Assembly (NCBI RefSeq): GCF_000014065.1
Contig: NC_008044.1
Span: 953,501-1,017,500 of the forward strand
Direction: 5' to 3'
Length of the DNA stretch: 64,000 bases
From: Ruegeria sp. TM1040
Lineage (GTDB): Bacteria > Pseudomonadota > Alphaproteobacteria > Rhodobacterales > Rhodobacteraceae
Shown here piece after piece: positions 34,623-44,600 of this stretch. The notes beneath the pieces were generated by a model. That model was given only the letters and a program-made list of their open reading frames with translations. It was not told the origin of the DNA and did not search any database. Position 1 is the first letter of the stretch, and every line of letters starts with the position of its first letter. Made by a program: the position numbers and the translations under genes.

Positions 34623-36041
34623 ATGACCCTCGATATCCCGTTTGACAATACATACGCGCAACTCGCGCCCGAGTTCTACACGCGACAGGCGCCCACGCCG
34701 GTAAAGGCGCCGCGCCTTCTGGCCTTCAACGACGCGCTTGCGACTCTTCTGGGGATCGCGCGAGGCACGGACGCAGAGCTGGCCCAGGTTTTTGGCGGCA
34801 ACGAGCTACCAGAGGGGGCTGACCCGTTGGCGCAGCTTTATGCCGGGCATCAGTTCGGCACCTACAATCCCCAGCTCGGCGACGGGCGCGCGGTGCTCTT
34901 GGGCGAGGTGGTTGGGACCGACGGTCTGCGCCGTGACATTCAGCTCAAGGGCTCTGGCCCCACGCCCTATTCCCGCCGAGGGGATGGGCGCGCTTGGTTG
35001 GGTCCTGTGCTGCGCGAATATGTGGTTTCAGAAGCGATGCATGCGCTGGGCATTCCGACCACCCGCGCCCTTGCAGCGGTTGAGACAGGCGAGACGGTCT
35101 GGCGCGAGGGTGGATTGCCGGGGGCTGTGCTGACGCGGGTGGCCTCCAGTCATCTGCGTGTTGGCACGTTTCAGATCTTTGCGGCGCGGGGCAACACGGA
35201 GGCGCTGCGCAGCCTTACGGAGTATGCCATCGCGCGCCACTACCCAGAGGCCAAGGGGGCGCTTGGTCTGTTGCGGGCCGTGCGGGACGCCCAGGTGGAG
35301 CTCGTCTCGGCGTGGATGAGTGTTGGCTTCATCCACGGGGTGATGAACACGGACAACTCCTCAATTGCGGGAGAGACGATCGATTACGGACCCTGCGCTT
35401 TTATGGACGTGTATCACCCCAATCGGGTGTTTTCCTCGATCGACCGGACAGGGCGCTATGCCTATGGAAACCAACCACAAATCGCGGTGTGGAACCTCGC
35501 ACAGCTTGCGACGGCGCTGATCCAGCTTGAGGACGATCCCGAAAGCGTACTGGAAGAGGCCACCGAGATCGTGCATGCGATGCCGGAGCTGCTGGAGGAC
35601 GCGTGGCTGCGGCGGTTCCGCGCCAAGATCGGCCTTCGGGAGGTCGCAGAGGGCGATCTGGAACTGGTGTCGGATCTCTTGGGGATAATGGCGCAGGGGC
35701 AGGCGGATTTCACCAATACCTTCCGGGGGCTGCTGGACGGCACCGCGCGGGATCAGTTTCTGGAGCCCGAGGCGTTTGATGTCTGGGAGAGCCGCTGGAA
35801 GGACCGCCTGTCGCGGGAAGCGGACCCGGAGGCGCTCATGGCGCGCAGCAACCCGGTTCTGATCCCGCGCAATCACCGGATTGAGCAGATGATCGCTGCA
35901 GCCGTCGGGGGAGATTATGCTTCGTTTGAACGTCTGATGGATGCGCTGTCGCACCCGTTTGAGGCGCGGGAGGACTATGCCGATCTGCGCCGCCCGCCAG
36001 CGGAGGATGAGGTGGTACAGGCGACGTTCTGCGGCACCTAG
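34623..36041 (+). CDS. selO: Protein adenylyltransferase SelO
   Basis: A 472-residue SelO (formerly UPF0061/YdiU) pseudokinase-fold enzyme that AMPylates proteins in redox stress. Visible are AGHQFGTYNPQLGDGRAVLLG, QLKGSGPTPYSRRGDGRAWL (given in parts), the catalytic-loop equivalent GVMNTDN, and the DFG-like DYGPCAFMD. The protein ends FCGT, placing a Cys third from the C-terminus, the position of selenocysteine in eukaryotic SelO. The start MTLDIPFDN fits the family; upstream codons do not. Confidence 0.95.
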   Translation: MTLDIPFDNTYAQLAPEFYTRQAPTPVKAPRLLAFNDALATLLGIARGTDAELAQVFGGNELPEGADPLAQLYAGHQFGTYNPQLGDGRAVLLGEVVGTDGLRRDIQLKGSGPTPYSRRGDGRAWLGPVLREYVVSEAMHALGIPTTRALAAVETGETVWREGGLPGAVLTRVASSHLRVGTFQIFAARGNTEALRSLTEYAIARHYPEAKGALGLLRAVRDAQVELVSAWMSVGFIHGVMNTDNSSIAGETIDYGPCAFMDVYHPNRVFSSIDRTGRYAYGNQPQIAVWNLAQLATALIQLEDDPESVLEEATEIVHAMPELLEDAWLRRFRAKIGLREVAEGDLELVSDLLGIMAQGQADFTNTFRGLLDGTARDQFLEPEAFDVWESRWKDRLSREADPEALMARSNPVLIPRNHRIEQMIAAAVGGDYASFERLMDALSHPFEAREDYADLRRPPAEDEVVQATFCGT

Positions 36042-36176
36042 CCCGCTCAGGTTTTGGCGGTTCAGGGACCAATTCTGTAACAGGAGCGTTTGCGCCGCGT
36101 TGCGCGTCGCCCGGGGCGCAGGCCGTTCTTGATGTTGGCCGAGCAGTACGGAACAAGCGCTGAGACATGCCGGGTT

Positions 36177-36211
36177 AAAAAAACGGGCTCAAGATCGCTG
36201 TCTTGAGCCCG
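36177..36211 (-). terminator. Rho-independent terminator of rhlE
   Basis: An 11-bp perfect stem (CGGGCTCAAGA with TCTTGAGCCCG, six-base loop) followed on the minus strand by seven T. It lies about 85 bases after the rhlE stop. Confidence 0.93.
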
Positions 36212-36295
36212 CGTTGCGATTTCTCATTTGCGATCAACCAGATGTGCTGGCGCCGCCTTTCCCCGACAAAGACAGGTGAGTGGCACCAAGGTCGA

Positions 36296-37633
36296 TCAGG
36301 ACTTGCGCCGCTGCCGTCCACCCGCACCAGCGGCACCACGGGATTCGCCTGCGCCCCCCGAGGGGGCTGCGGATTTGCCACCGCCAAAGCGACGACGACC
36401 GCCGCCAGGCTTGCCACCGCCTTTGCCACGGCCACCGCCGCCGCCGCCGGGGCGACCGCGTCCGCCACCGCGTGCGGGTTTGGCTGCGGGGTCCGGCAGC
36501 TCTTCCCAGGCGCGACCAGAGGCCACGGGGATGGTGATGCCCATGGTTTTCTGGATCGCCTTCAGATCGCCAATCTCATCCGGCGCACAGAAGGCGACGG
36601 CCTGACCGTCTTTGCCTGCACGTGCGGTGCGACCGATGCGGTGCACATAGGCATCCGGCACATTGGGCAGCTCGTAGTTGTAGACGTATTTCACATCGGG
36701 AATATCAAGCCCGCGCGCGGCCACATCGGTGGCCACAAGCACGGTGATTTCGCCCGATTTGAACGCTTTCAGCGCGCGCTCGCGCTGGCCCTGGCTCTTG
36801 TTGCCGTGGATCGCCGCTGCCTTGAAGCCTGCCTTGTCCAGCACCTTCATCAGCTTTTCCATGCCATGTTTGGTGCGGCCAAAGACCAGCGTGCGCTCGC
36901 CATCATGGGCAGAGAGCAGCTCTTTGAGAAGGCTCAGCTTTTCCGCCTTGGCGATGAAATGAACCGATTGTGTGACCTTGGCGGCGGGTTTGCCCGGAGG
37001 GGTCACTTCGATGCGCACGGGGCTCTTGAGATAGGCGTTTGCGATCTCGTTCATCTGCTTGGGCATCGTGGCCGAGAACAGCATGGTCTGGCGCTCTTCG
37101 GGCAGGAGGGCCGCGATCTTGCGCAGGGCGTGGATGAACCCGAGGTCGAGCATTTGATCGGCCTCATCAAGAACAAGAAAGTCGCAAGACCCCAGATCCA
37201 GCGCCTTGCGGTCGAGGATGTCGAGCAGTCGGCCGGGGGTGGCCACCAGAATGTCGGTGCCTTTGGACAGGCGGTGGATCTGCGGGTTGATCGACACGCC
37301 GCCCACGACGAGCCCGGTCTTCAGCGGGCTGCCTTCGGTGAGACCGCGCAGGGTCTCTGCGATCTGATTGGCCAGCTCGCGGGTCGGAGCGAGGATCAGG
37401 CCGCGCACTGTACCGGCCGCAGGCTTGCGACCATATTCGAGCATCTGCGCCACCAGCGGCACGCCAAAGGCCGCGGTCTTGCCGGTGCCGGTCTGGGCCA
37501 GGCCCAACACGTCCTGACCATTCAGCGCATGGGGAATGGCGCGCGCCTGAATCGGGGTGGGTGTATTGAACCCCATCGCTTCCATGCGGGTGTGCAGGTG
37601 CTTGGGAAGGTCCATAGAGGAGAATTCGGTCAT
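36296..37633 (-). CDS. rhlE: DEAD-box RNA helicase (RhlE type)
   Basis: A 445-residue ATP-dependent RNA helicase. Motifs in order: Q motif with TPIQARAIP, motif I AQTGTGKT, Ia PTRELANQI, Ib TPGRL, II DEAD in LVLDEADQM, III SATMP, and the second-domain ARGLDIP and HRIGRTARAG. After about 385 the tail is Gly/Arg-rich (RGGGRGRPGGGGGGRGKGG), an RNA-binding extension common in RhlE. AAAGGAC precedes the ATG. The 430-base gene-free region upstream would allow a long leader, as in cold-induced helicase genes. Confidence 0.94.
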   Translation of the reverse strand: MTEFSSMDLPKHLHTRMEAMGFNTPTPIQARAIPHALNGQDVLGLAQTGTGKTAAFGVPLVAQMLEYGRKPAAGTVRGLILAPTRELANQIAETLRGLTEGSPLKTGLVVGGVSINPQIHRLSKGTDILVATPGRLLDILDRKALDLGSCDFLVLDEADQMLDLGFIHALRKIAALLPEERQTMLFSATMPKQMNEIANAYLKSPVRIEVTPPGKPAAKVTQSVHFIAKAEKLSLLKELLSAHDGERTLVFGRTKHGMEKLMKVLDKAGFKAAAIHGNKSQGQRERALKAFKSGEITVLVATDVAARGLDIPDVKYVYNYELPNVPDAYVHRIGRTARAGKDGQAVAFCAPDEIGDLKAIQKTMGITIPVASGRAWEELPDPAAKPARGGGRGRPGGGGGGRGKGGGKPGGGRRRFGGGKSAAPSGGAGESRGAAGAGGRQRRKS

Positions 37634-38063
37634 TCAAAGTCCTTTCGACGGCTGCAGCCTCGAGGCGCGCAACCGTTTCGGGCAGGGCCAGATGCCGCAT
37701 ACCCGATCATTCAGTGGGGCGGAGACCTCAGACCCAGACGGCCGCATGCCGTTCGGTCGATCTGCCGCAACTAGCCCCACGCGTGATCTTGGAACCATGG
37801 CATCCCCGACAAGATCCGGTGAACATGCCCCGCGCTTGCAAGAGTGCAGCGGCGGTTTGGGGCAGGGTGGCCATGTCGCTTGCGACGGGCCCGCTCGGAT
37901 CTCTGCTCACGCGGCAGAGGGTATGCCTGAGGGGCACATGGCGTGGTGTGGGTGAAATGTCAATGGTGTGCGGGCAAGATGGCTGTTTGCTATGCGTCTT
38001 GCATTCGCTAAAAAGAAACGCCAAGCAAGGGACCCCGCATCGAACGACAGGGACAGATCAGGC
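37634..38063. other. Gene-free region between rhlE and fur
   Basis: A 430-base divergent intergenic region. Open frames here are short and lack ribosome binding sites. It must hold the promoters of both flanking genes. No convincing Fur/Mur operator or riboswitch could be identified by eye. Confidence 0.5.
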
Positions 38064-38480
38064 ATGACCGACACGATAATCTCGCGCTGTGAGGCCCATG
38101 GCCTGCGTATGACCGGCCCGCGCCGCACCATTGCGCGTGTTCTGGAGGAAAGCGACGATCACCCCGATGTCGAAGAGCTGCATGCGCGCGCCAATGCGCA
38201 GGATTCGGGGATCTCGCTGGCGACGGTCTACCGCACCGTCAAACTCTTTGAGGAATCAGGCATTCTGGAACGGCTCGAGTTTGGCGATGGCCGGGCGCGC
38301 TATGAGGATGCCGACCGCGATCATCACGACCATCTCATTGATCTGAACACGGGCGAGGTGATCGAGTTCTGTGATCCGGATATTGAGGAGCTGCAGGAAC
38401 GCATTGCCAAAAAGCTCGGCTATGAGCTGCGCGGTCATAAGCTCGAACTCTATGGCGTGCCGATCAAAAAGGGCAGCTGA
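38064..38480 (+). CDS. fur: Fur/Mur-family metal regulator
   Basis: A 138-residue Fur-superfamily repressor. The winged helix covers about 10-80 (RMTGPRRTIARVLEE, SLATVYRTVKLFEESG). The metal site has HHDHLID near 85-91, but the CxxC structural zinc motif of classical Fur is absent (DLNTGEVIEFCDP), as in alphaproteobacterial Mur/Fur proteins that sense manganese or iron. It is therefore closer to Mur than to enterobacterial Fur. The start MTDTIIS follows AGG. Divergent from rhlE. Confidence 0.92.
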   Translation: MTDTIISRCEAHGLRMTGPRRTIARVLEESDDHPDVEELHARANAQDSGISLATVYRTVKLFEESGILERLEFGDGRARYEDADRDHHDHLIDLNTGEVIEFCDPDIEELQERIAKKLGYELRGHKLELYGVPIKKGS

Positions 38481-38639
38481 GCGGGCGCGGTTCGGGTCGC
38501 AGCCTGAGGGTCTCATCACCATCGTGAATAGAAAACCTCACAACTTCTGCTGAGGCAGGTGCGATTTCACGCTTGCGTCATGTGGTCGCATCGCGCCATG
38601 GCTGGGGTGTATTCAACGCCCCGCCAAGGACGCACGCCC

Positions 38640-39533
38640 ATGGATAATGTCAAAGGTATTTTGCTGCTGCTGGTCGCGATGGTCGGCTTCACAGTCGAGG
38701 ATCTCTTTATCAAGCAGCTCTCCGGTAGCCTGTCGGTGGGGCAGATCCTGGTGTTCATCGGGCTGGGGGCTGGGCTGTTGTTCTATGTGGCGCTGCGCCT
38801 GCAAAAGCAGCGCCTCTGGACCCGGGAGGCCTGGCAGAGCATGCCCGTGCTGCGCGCATTGGCCGAAGGGGGCGCGGCCATGAGCTTTGCCACCGCGCTG
38901 GCGCTGGTGGACATCTCGGTGGTGGCGGCCGTGTTTCAGGCGACGCCGCTGGCGATCACCATGGGGGCTGCGCTGTTTCTGGGAGAACAGGTCGGCTGGC
39001 GGCGCTGGAGCGCGATTTTTGTCGGCTTCATGGGGGTTTTGATCATCATTCGCCCAGGTCTTGACGGGTTTGAGCCCAACGCGCTTCTGGTATTGATCTC
39101 GGTGTTCTTTGTGGCGGCGCGCGATCTGATGACACGGCGGATGCCTGCGAGCATTCCTTCCTCCGTGGTGAGCGTACAGGCCTACCTCGCGGTGGTTGTC
39201 GCCGGCGGGGTGATGCTGATGTTCACACCGCAAACGCTGGTTGCGCCAACGTCCTTTGAATGGGCGATGCTGGCGGGGGGGACGCTTTTTGGGGTGATCG
39301 CCTACTATGGCATCGTCACCGCCACGCGGATTGCAGATGCCGCTGTCATCACGCCGTTTCGCTACTCGCGACTGGTGTTTTCCATGATCGGCGGCGCGAT
39401 TGTGTTTTCGGAGCGCCCTGACGGGATGACGCTGCTCGGCTCCGGGCTGATTATCGCAACCGGGCTCTATACCTTTGTGCGCGAGCGCCGTCTGGCGCGT
39501 CAGGCCGCGCGACTGGCGGCACAGCCCGCCTGA
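38640..39533 (+). CDS. EamA/DMT-family transporter
   Basis: A 297-residue inner-membrane protein with two EamA repeats and about ten membrane segments, ending in a short basic tail (RERRLARQAARLAAQ). AAGGACGC precedes the ATG. Substrate unknown. Same strand as fur, 160 bases downstream, and convergent with an MFS gene two bases beyond its stop. Confidence 0.88.
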   Translation: MDNVKGILLLLVAMVGFTVEDLFIKQLSGSLSVGQILVFIGLGAGLLFYVALRLQKQRLWTREAWQSMPVLRALAEGGAAMSFATALALVDISVVAAVFQATPLAITMGAALFLGEQVGWRRWSAIFVGFMGVLIIIRPGLDGFEPNALLVLISVFFVAARDLMTRRMPASIPSSVVSVQAYLAVVVAGGVMLMFTPQTLVAPTSFEWAMLAGGTLFGVIAYYGIVTATRIADAAVITPFRYSRLVFSMIGGAIVFSERPDGMTLLGSGLIIATGLYTFVRERRLARQAARLAAQPA

Positions 39534-39535
39534 GA

Positions 39536-40774
39536 TCAGGCTGCGCGTGGGGTCAAGCGCTGTCGCGCGCCGCGCACGCCGACCCAGATGCAGAGTGTTG
39601 TTAGCAGGAAGTAGACCGCGATGCCGTAGCCTTGGGCGTCGAAATCAAGCCCGAGGTCGATAAGCGCTCCGGTCAGGCCCGGGCCGATCGCGGTGCCAAA
39701 GACCATCACCGCCATGACCAGCGATTTGATCGCACCGATATAGCGCGTGCCATAGGCCTCGGCCCAGAACGAACTTGGTAGTACCGCATGCGCGCCTACC
39801 GAGAGCGCCATTGCAAGGAAACCCGCTGCCATGCCGATACCGCTGGCGGTGGTGGCAAAGATCGCAAAAGCCGCAACCATTGGCAGCTGATAGAGCGGCA
39901 TCAGCCGCGCCGCGCCCCAGCGATCCAGTGCCCAGCCCGCAACCAGCATGGCAAGAACGGACATCACTGTGAAAAACGGGAAATAGGCCACCAGCTCCAA
40001 CAGGCTCCAGCCTTTGGTGGTGGCGAAATGCAGTTGATGAAAGAAGAAGGCGGTCGAAAAGGCCGCCGGACCCAGAATCGATGGCACCATCAGCCAAAAG
40101 AGCGGCGTGCGCAGCACCTCGCCGCGGGACCAGTGGCGGTTGTCCATGCCGGTGCTGCTCACGTCCTGAGAGGTGGCACGCGGTGTGCGCTCTTGTGACA
40201 ACAGATGCAAGAGCAACGGCGCACCAAGCAGACAGATCGCCGCGCTCAGAAGCCAGAGCATGCGCCAGTCAAAGCGCACCATCAACGCCACAAAGATCAG
40301 CGGCAGGAGCGCCTGACCAAAGGATACGCCCAGAGCCGCAATCGACAGCGCCCGTCCGCGCGTGGCCACAAACCAGCGCGCCATGGCAACCACCGCGAGA
40401 TGAGTGCTCATACCCTGTCCGAAAAAGCGCAACGCAAAGACAGAGAGCGGCAGGACCCAATAGTTGCGATTGAGCGCCATCAGTACGCAGGCCGCCGCCA
40501 GTCCACAGAGCACAAAGGCCCCGAGCTGGCGCACCCGCAGCACATCCGACAGACCACCTGCCGCCACCATCACAAGTGCAGAGGCCGTGGTCCCCACCAT
40601 GTAGATGGCACCCCATCCGGCGTGGCTCAGACCAAACTCTGCCTGAATAGGCCCGGCAAATACCGAAATGAAAAAGGTCTGACCAAAGCTCGACAGGAAC
40701 GTCAGCAAGACCCCTGCCGAAAGATAGGGGGCGTTGCGCAACAGAAATTCGTGGAATCGCAGGGGGGCAGCCAT
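39536..40774 (-). CDS. MFS transporter
   Basis: A 412-residue major facilitator with about twelve membrane segments. The loop after segment 2 has GGLSDVLRVRQLG and the central cytoplasmic loop is hydrophilic (QERTPRATSQDVSSTG). It resembles monocarboxylate/oxalate-type MFS proteins; substrate unknown. The start MAAPLRF is taken because the longer frame adds a non-membrane, unrelated N-terminus. Divergent from eno. Confidence 0.87.
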   Translation of the reverse strand: MAAPLRFHEFLLRNAPYLSAGVLLTFLSSFGQTFFISVFAGPIQAEFGLSHAGWGAIYMVGTTASALVMVAAGGLSDVLRVRQLGAFVLCGLAAACVLMALNRNYWVLPLSVFALRFFGQGMSTHLAVVAMARWFVATRGRALSIAALGVSFGQALLPLIFVALMVRFDWRMLWLLSAAICLLGAPLLLHLLSQERTPRATSQDVSSTGMDNRHWSRGEVLRTPLFWLMVPSILGPAAFSTAFFFHQLHFATTKGWSLLELVAYFPFFTVMSVLAMLVAGWALDRWGAARLMPLYQLPMVAAFAIFATTASGIGMAAGFLAMALSVGAHAVLPSSFWAEAYGTRYIGAIKSLVMAVMVFGTAIGPGLTGALIDLGLDFDAQGYGIAVYFLLTTLCIWVGVRGARQRLTPRAA

Positions 40775-40930
40775 AGCGACAGCTTTACCTGTTAAGGATC
40801 TGACGCAAGGGTGAGCGCTATCATCTTGCGGTATCGCGTGGACGGCGCGTCTTTTTTGTCGCGCCATGAGCCAGGGGGCGAAGGCCTATGCAGAAAAATT
40901 CCCGATGTTAGGGATAAACCTCTCGAATAA

Positions 40931-42298
<1,368 letters not shown>

Positions 42299-42324
42299 GG
42301 CCTTCTCAAAGCCGACCAACCATG

Positions 42325-42355
42325 CGCCCCGGGTCACACCGGGGCGTTTTTCTTT
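42325..42355 (+). terminator. Rho-independent terminator of eno
   Basis: An 8-bp stem CGCCCCGG/CCGGGGCG with a six-base loop, followed by TTTTTCTTT. It lies 27 bases after the eno stop. Confidence 0.92.
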
Positions 42356-42423
42356 GGGGTTGCCGCAAGGAACGGGGCTTCGTAAGGAGGGTGGATTGGA
42401 TACAAAATTATCGGAGGAATGCC

Positions 42424-43035
42424 ATGGTGGCCAACCCAGCCCTGCCGGAGGGTATCAGTGATCTGCCTGCGGGCACGCTGGCCTCTGTTGTGACCTATCT
42501 CGAGATGAAGACACCGCCGCCGATCAAGGGGCTGGAGACGCCGCCTGGGCTGCGTTTGTTGCGCCATGATGCGCCTGACGTGGAGTGGTACTGCAGGCTC
42601 TATCGCCTGGTGGGAGAGGACTACCTGTGGTTCTCGCGTCTGATGTGGGACTATGCGACGCTTGCGGCGCATCTCGCCTCTGATCGGGTCGAGGTTTGGT
42701 CCCTACAGAAACAGGGGGTGGATCTGGGGCTGTTGGAGCTGGAGTGGATGCAGGATGGCGACTGTGAGCTGTCGTTTTTTGGCCTCTCCAAAGAGCTGAT
42801 CGGCGCTGGCGTTGGGCGTTGGTTGATGGAGCATGCCACCGCGCGGGCGTTTTCGCGGGAGATCTCGCGGTTCTTTGTCCATACCTGCACCCTCGATAGC
42901 CCACAGGCGCTTGGATTCTATATGCGCTCGGGATTTGTGCCTTATGGGCGAGCGGTCGAGATTGCAGAGGATCCCCGGCTGACCGGACTGATCCCCAAGA
43001 CCGCAGCGGCGCATGTTCCGCTGATCCAGCGCTAG
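42424..43035 (+). CDS. GNAT-family N-acetyltransferase
   Basis: A 203-residue acetyltransferase with a strong GGAGGA before the ATG. The acetyl-CoA loop region reads FFGLSKELIGAGVGRWLM (about 118-135) and the last strand holds CTLDSPQALGFYMRSGFVPYG, the usual GNAT C-terminal pattern. Substrate unknown. It follows eno after a terminator and is convergent with another GNAT gene across a family-B repeat. Confidence 0.88.
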   Translation: MVANPALPEGISDLPAGTLASVVTYLEMKTPPPIKGLETPPGLRLLRHDAPDVEWYCRLYRLVGEDYLWFSRLMWDYATLAAHLASDRVEVWSLQKQGVDLGLLELEWMQDGDCELSFFGLSKELIGAGVGRWLMEHATARAFSREISRFFVHTCTLDSPQALGFYMRSGFVPYGRAVEIAEDPRLTGLIPKTAAAHVPLIQR

Positions 43036-43061
43036 GCTGATCGACTGCTAGACCGGGCAGT

Positions 43062-43109
43062 CGAGGGGCCAACCCCTCGCACCCCCGAGGTATTTTTGAA
43101 AAGATGAAG
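43062..43109 (+). repeat. Hairpin-tail repeat, family B, divergent copy
   Basis: Hairpin CGAGGGG-CCAA-CCCCTCG (43062-43079), then CACCCCCGAGG and TATTTTTGAAAAGATGAAG. The tail differs from the GGGTTAGAAGAAG form but keeps the layout. It lies between two convergent GNAT genes. Confidence 0.7.
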
Positions 43110-43114
43110 GACGC

Positions 43115-43564
43115 TCAGAGCGTGCGGCTCATCAGGAGGTAGCGGTCGCGTGCGGTAAAACGGGCGCGTTTGTACAGTCTCAGCGCGGCGTCATTGTCGC
43201 GATCTACCTCAAGATGCAGGGCGCGAACGCCCGCTTCGGCCAGGGTGCGGGGCAGGGCGAAGAGCACTTCGGTGGCGATGCCGCGACCACGCACGGCGGG
43301 GCGGATGAAGAATTCGTCGATCATCCCGTCGAGACCGCCAAATTCCACCGACCAGGTGAAGGTGACGATTATGTAGCCGATGGGCGCGCGGGTGGGGCCG
43401 ATGAGGTAGATGGCGCCGTAAGGTATGCCCTCAAGCAGGGGCAGGAGCGCGCCGCGGCGCTGGGCGTCGTCGCTTTGAATGCCTTCTTCGCTGTGAAAAC
43501 CCTGAACCAGCGGCAGGAGTTTCTCCAGGTCCTCGGGGCGGGCCAGATGCAGAGAGGCGCTCAT
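43115..43564 (-). CDS. GNAT-family N-acetyltransferase
   Basis: A 149-residue acetyltransferase. The acetyl-CoA-binding loop is IRPAVRGRGIATEVLFALPR (described in part: RxxGxG/A pattern as RGRGIA near 100), followed by LEVDRDNDAALRLYKRARF. The start MSASLHLARPED overlaps the nucleoside hydrolase stop (ATGA), so the two are translationally coupled. Substrate unknown. Confidence 0.9.
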   Translation of the reverse strand: MSASLHLARPEDLEKLLPLVQGFHSEEGIQSDDAQRRGALLPLLEGIPYGAIYLIGPTRAPIGYIIVTFTWSVEFGGLDGMIDEFFIRPAVRGRGIATEVLFALPRTLAEAGVRALHLEVDRDNDAALRLYKRARFTARDRYLLMSRTL

Positions 43565-44502
43565 AGGCGGGCCAGCCTGTTGGTGAGGAGCGAAAAGAAC
43601 CCATCGGCATCTATGTCGCCGATGAAAAGAGCATTGGCCGGTCGATCGGTCACGCCCCACCAATCGGCCACAGTCATGCCAAGGGTGAGGGCGGAAGCGG
43701 TCTCGATCTCGACGTTGATATGGCGACCACTGAAGAGAGCAGGGTCGATGAGGTAGGCAATCACGCAAGGGTCGTGCAGCGGGCCGCCTTCGGAGCCGTA
43801 TTTCTCCACGTCGAAGCGTTCAAAGAAATCGAGCATATCGGCGGTGAACGCGCCCACGGGGCTTTGCAGCGCGCGAAAGGCTTCGACGCGGGCGCGAGTG
43901 GTCAACGCCTTGTGGGTCACATCAAGCGGCATCATCGTGATCTTGATCCCGGAAGAGAGCACCTCATGCGCAGCTTCGGGGTCGACGTAGATATTGAACT
44001 CGGCGGCGGGGGTGATGTTGCCCACCTCAAAATAGGCGCCGCCCATAAGGACGATTTCCTGCACACGCTCCACCACATCCGGCGCAGCCCGAAAGGCGGC
44101 CGCGATATTTGTAAGCGGGCCAAGTGGGCAGAGGGTGACCGTGCCAGCCGGTTCGCGGCGCAGGGTCTCGATAATGAAATCGACCCCGTTTTGATCCTGC
44201 AGCGGCATCTCGGGATCAAACAGCTCCGGGCCGTCGAGGCCAGTGCCCCCGTGGACATGCTCTGCGGTCACCAGAGGGCGTTCGAGTGGGGCCGCGCGGC
44301 CTGCAAAGACTTTGACATCCTGACGTTTGGCGACCTCGCAGACGATGCGGGCGTTTTTCTGGGTCAGCTCCAGCGGCACGTTTCCGGCAACGGCCGTGAT
44401 GCCCAGAAGGTCGATGTTCTCGGGCGAGGCAAGGGCCAGAAGGATGGCAACCGCATCGTCCTGTCCGGGGTCGGTATCAATGATGATCTTGCGGGCGGGC
44501 AT
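43561..44502 (-). CDS. Nucleoside hydrolase
   Basis: A 313-residue IU-nucleoside hydrolase that splits ribonucleosides into base and ribose. The calcium-binding motif DTDPGQDDA is at the N-terminus (residues 9-17), and the family patterns VTLCPLGPLTNIA and AEFNIYVDPEAAHEVL follow. It may prefer pyrimidine or inosine/uridine; this cannot be decided here. GAGGAG is upstream of the ATG. It is coupled to a GNAT gene. Confidence 0.92.
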   Translation of the reverse strand: MPARKIIIDTDPGQDDAVAILLALASPENIDLLGITAVAGNVPLELTQKNARIVCEVAKRQDVKVFAGRAAPLERPLVTAEHVHGGTGLDGPELFDPEMPLQDQNGVDFIIETLRREPAGTVTLCPLGPLTNIAAAFRAAPDVVERVQEIVLMGGAYFEVGNITPAAEFNIYVDPEAAHEVLSSGIKITMMPLDVTHKALTTRARVEAFRALQSPVGAFTADMLDFFERFDVEKYGSEGGPLHDPCVIAYLIDPALFSGRHINVEIETASALTLGMTVADWWGVTDRPANALFIGDIDADGFFSLLTNRLARL

Positions 44503-44600
44503 GGTATTTGGGCGCTCCTCGAGGTGATGCGCGGACCCTCGCAGCCCCAACCCGGTTTGTCCACCAGCCGATCGGGGAGACAAGTTGGAATGCGCCTGAT

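Noticed and set aside
36203-37774. Long plus-strand open frame of 523 codons opposite rhlE
   Set aside because: It mirrors the DEAD-box gene in antisense, a usual effect of high G+C; all helicase motifs are on the minus strand.
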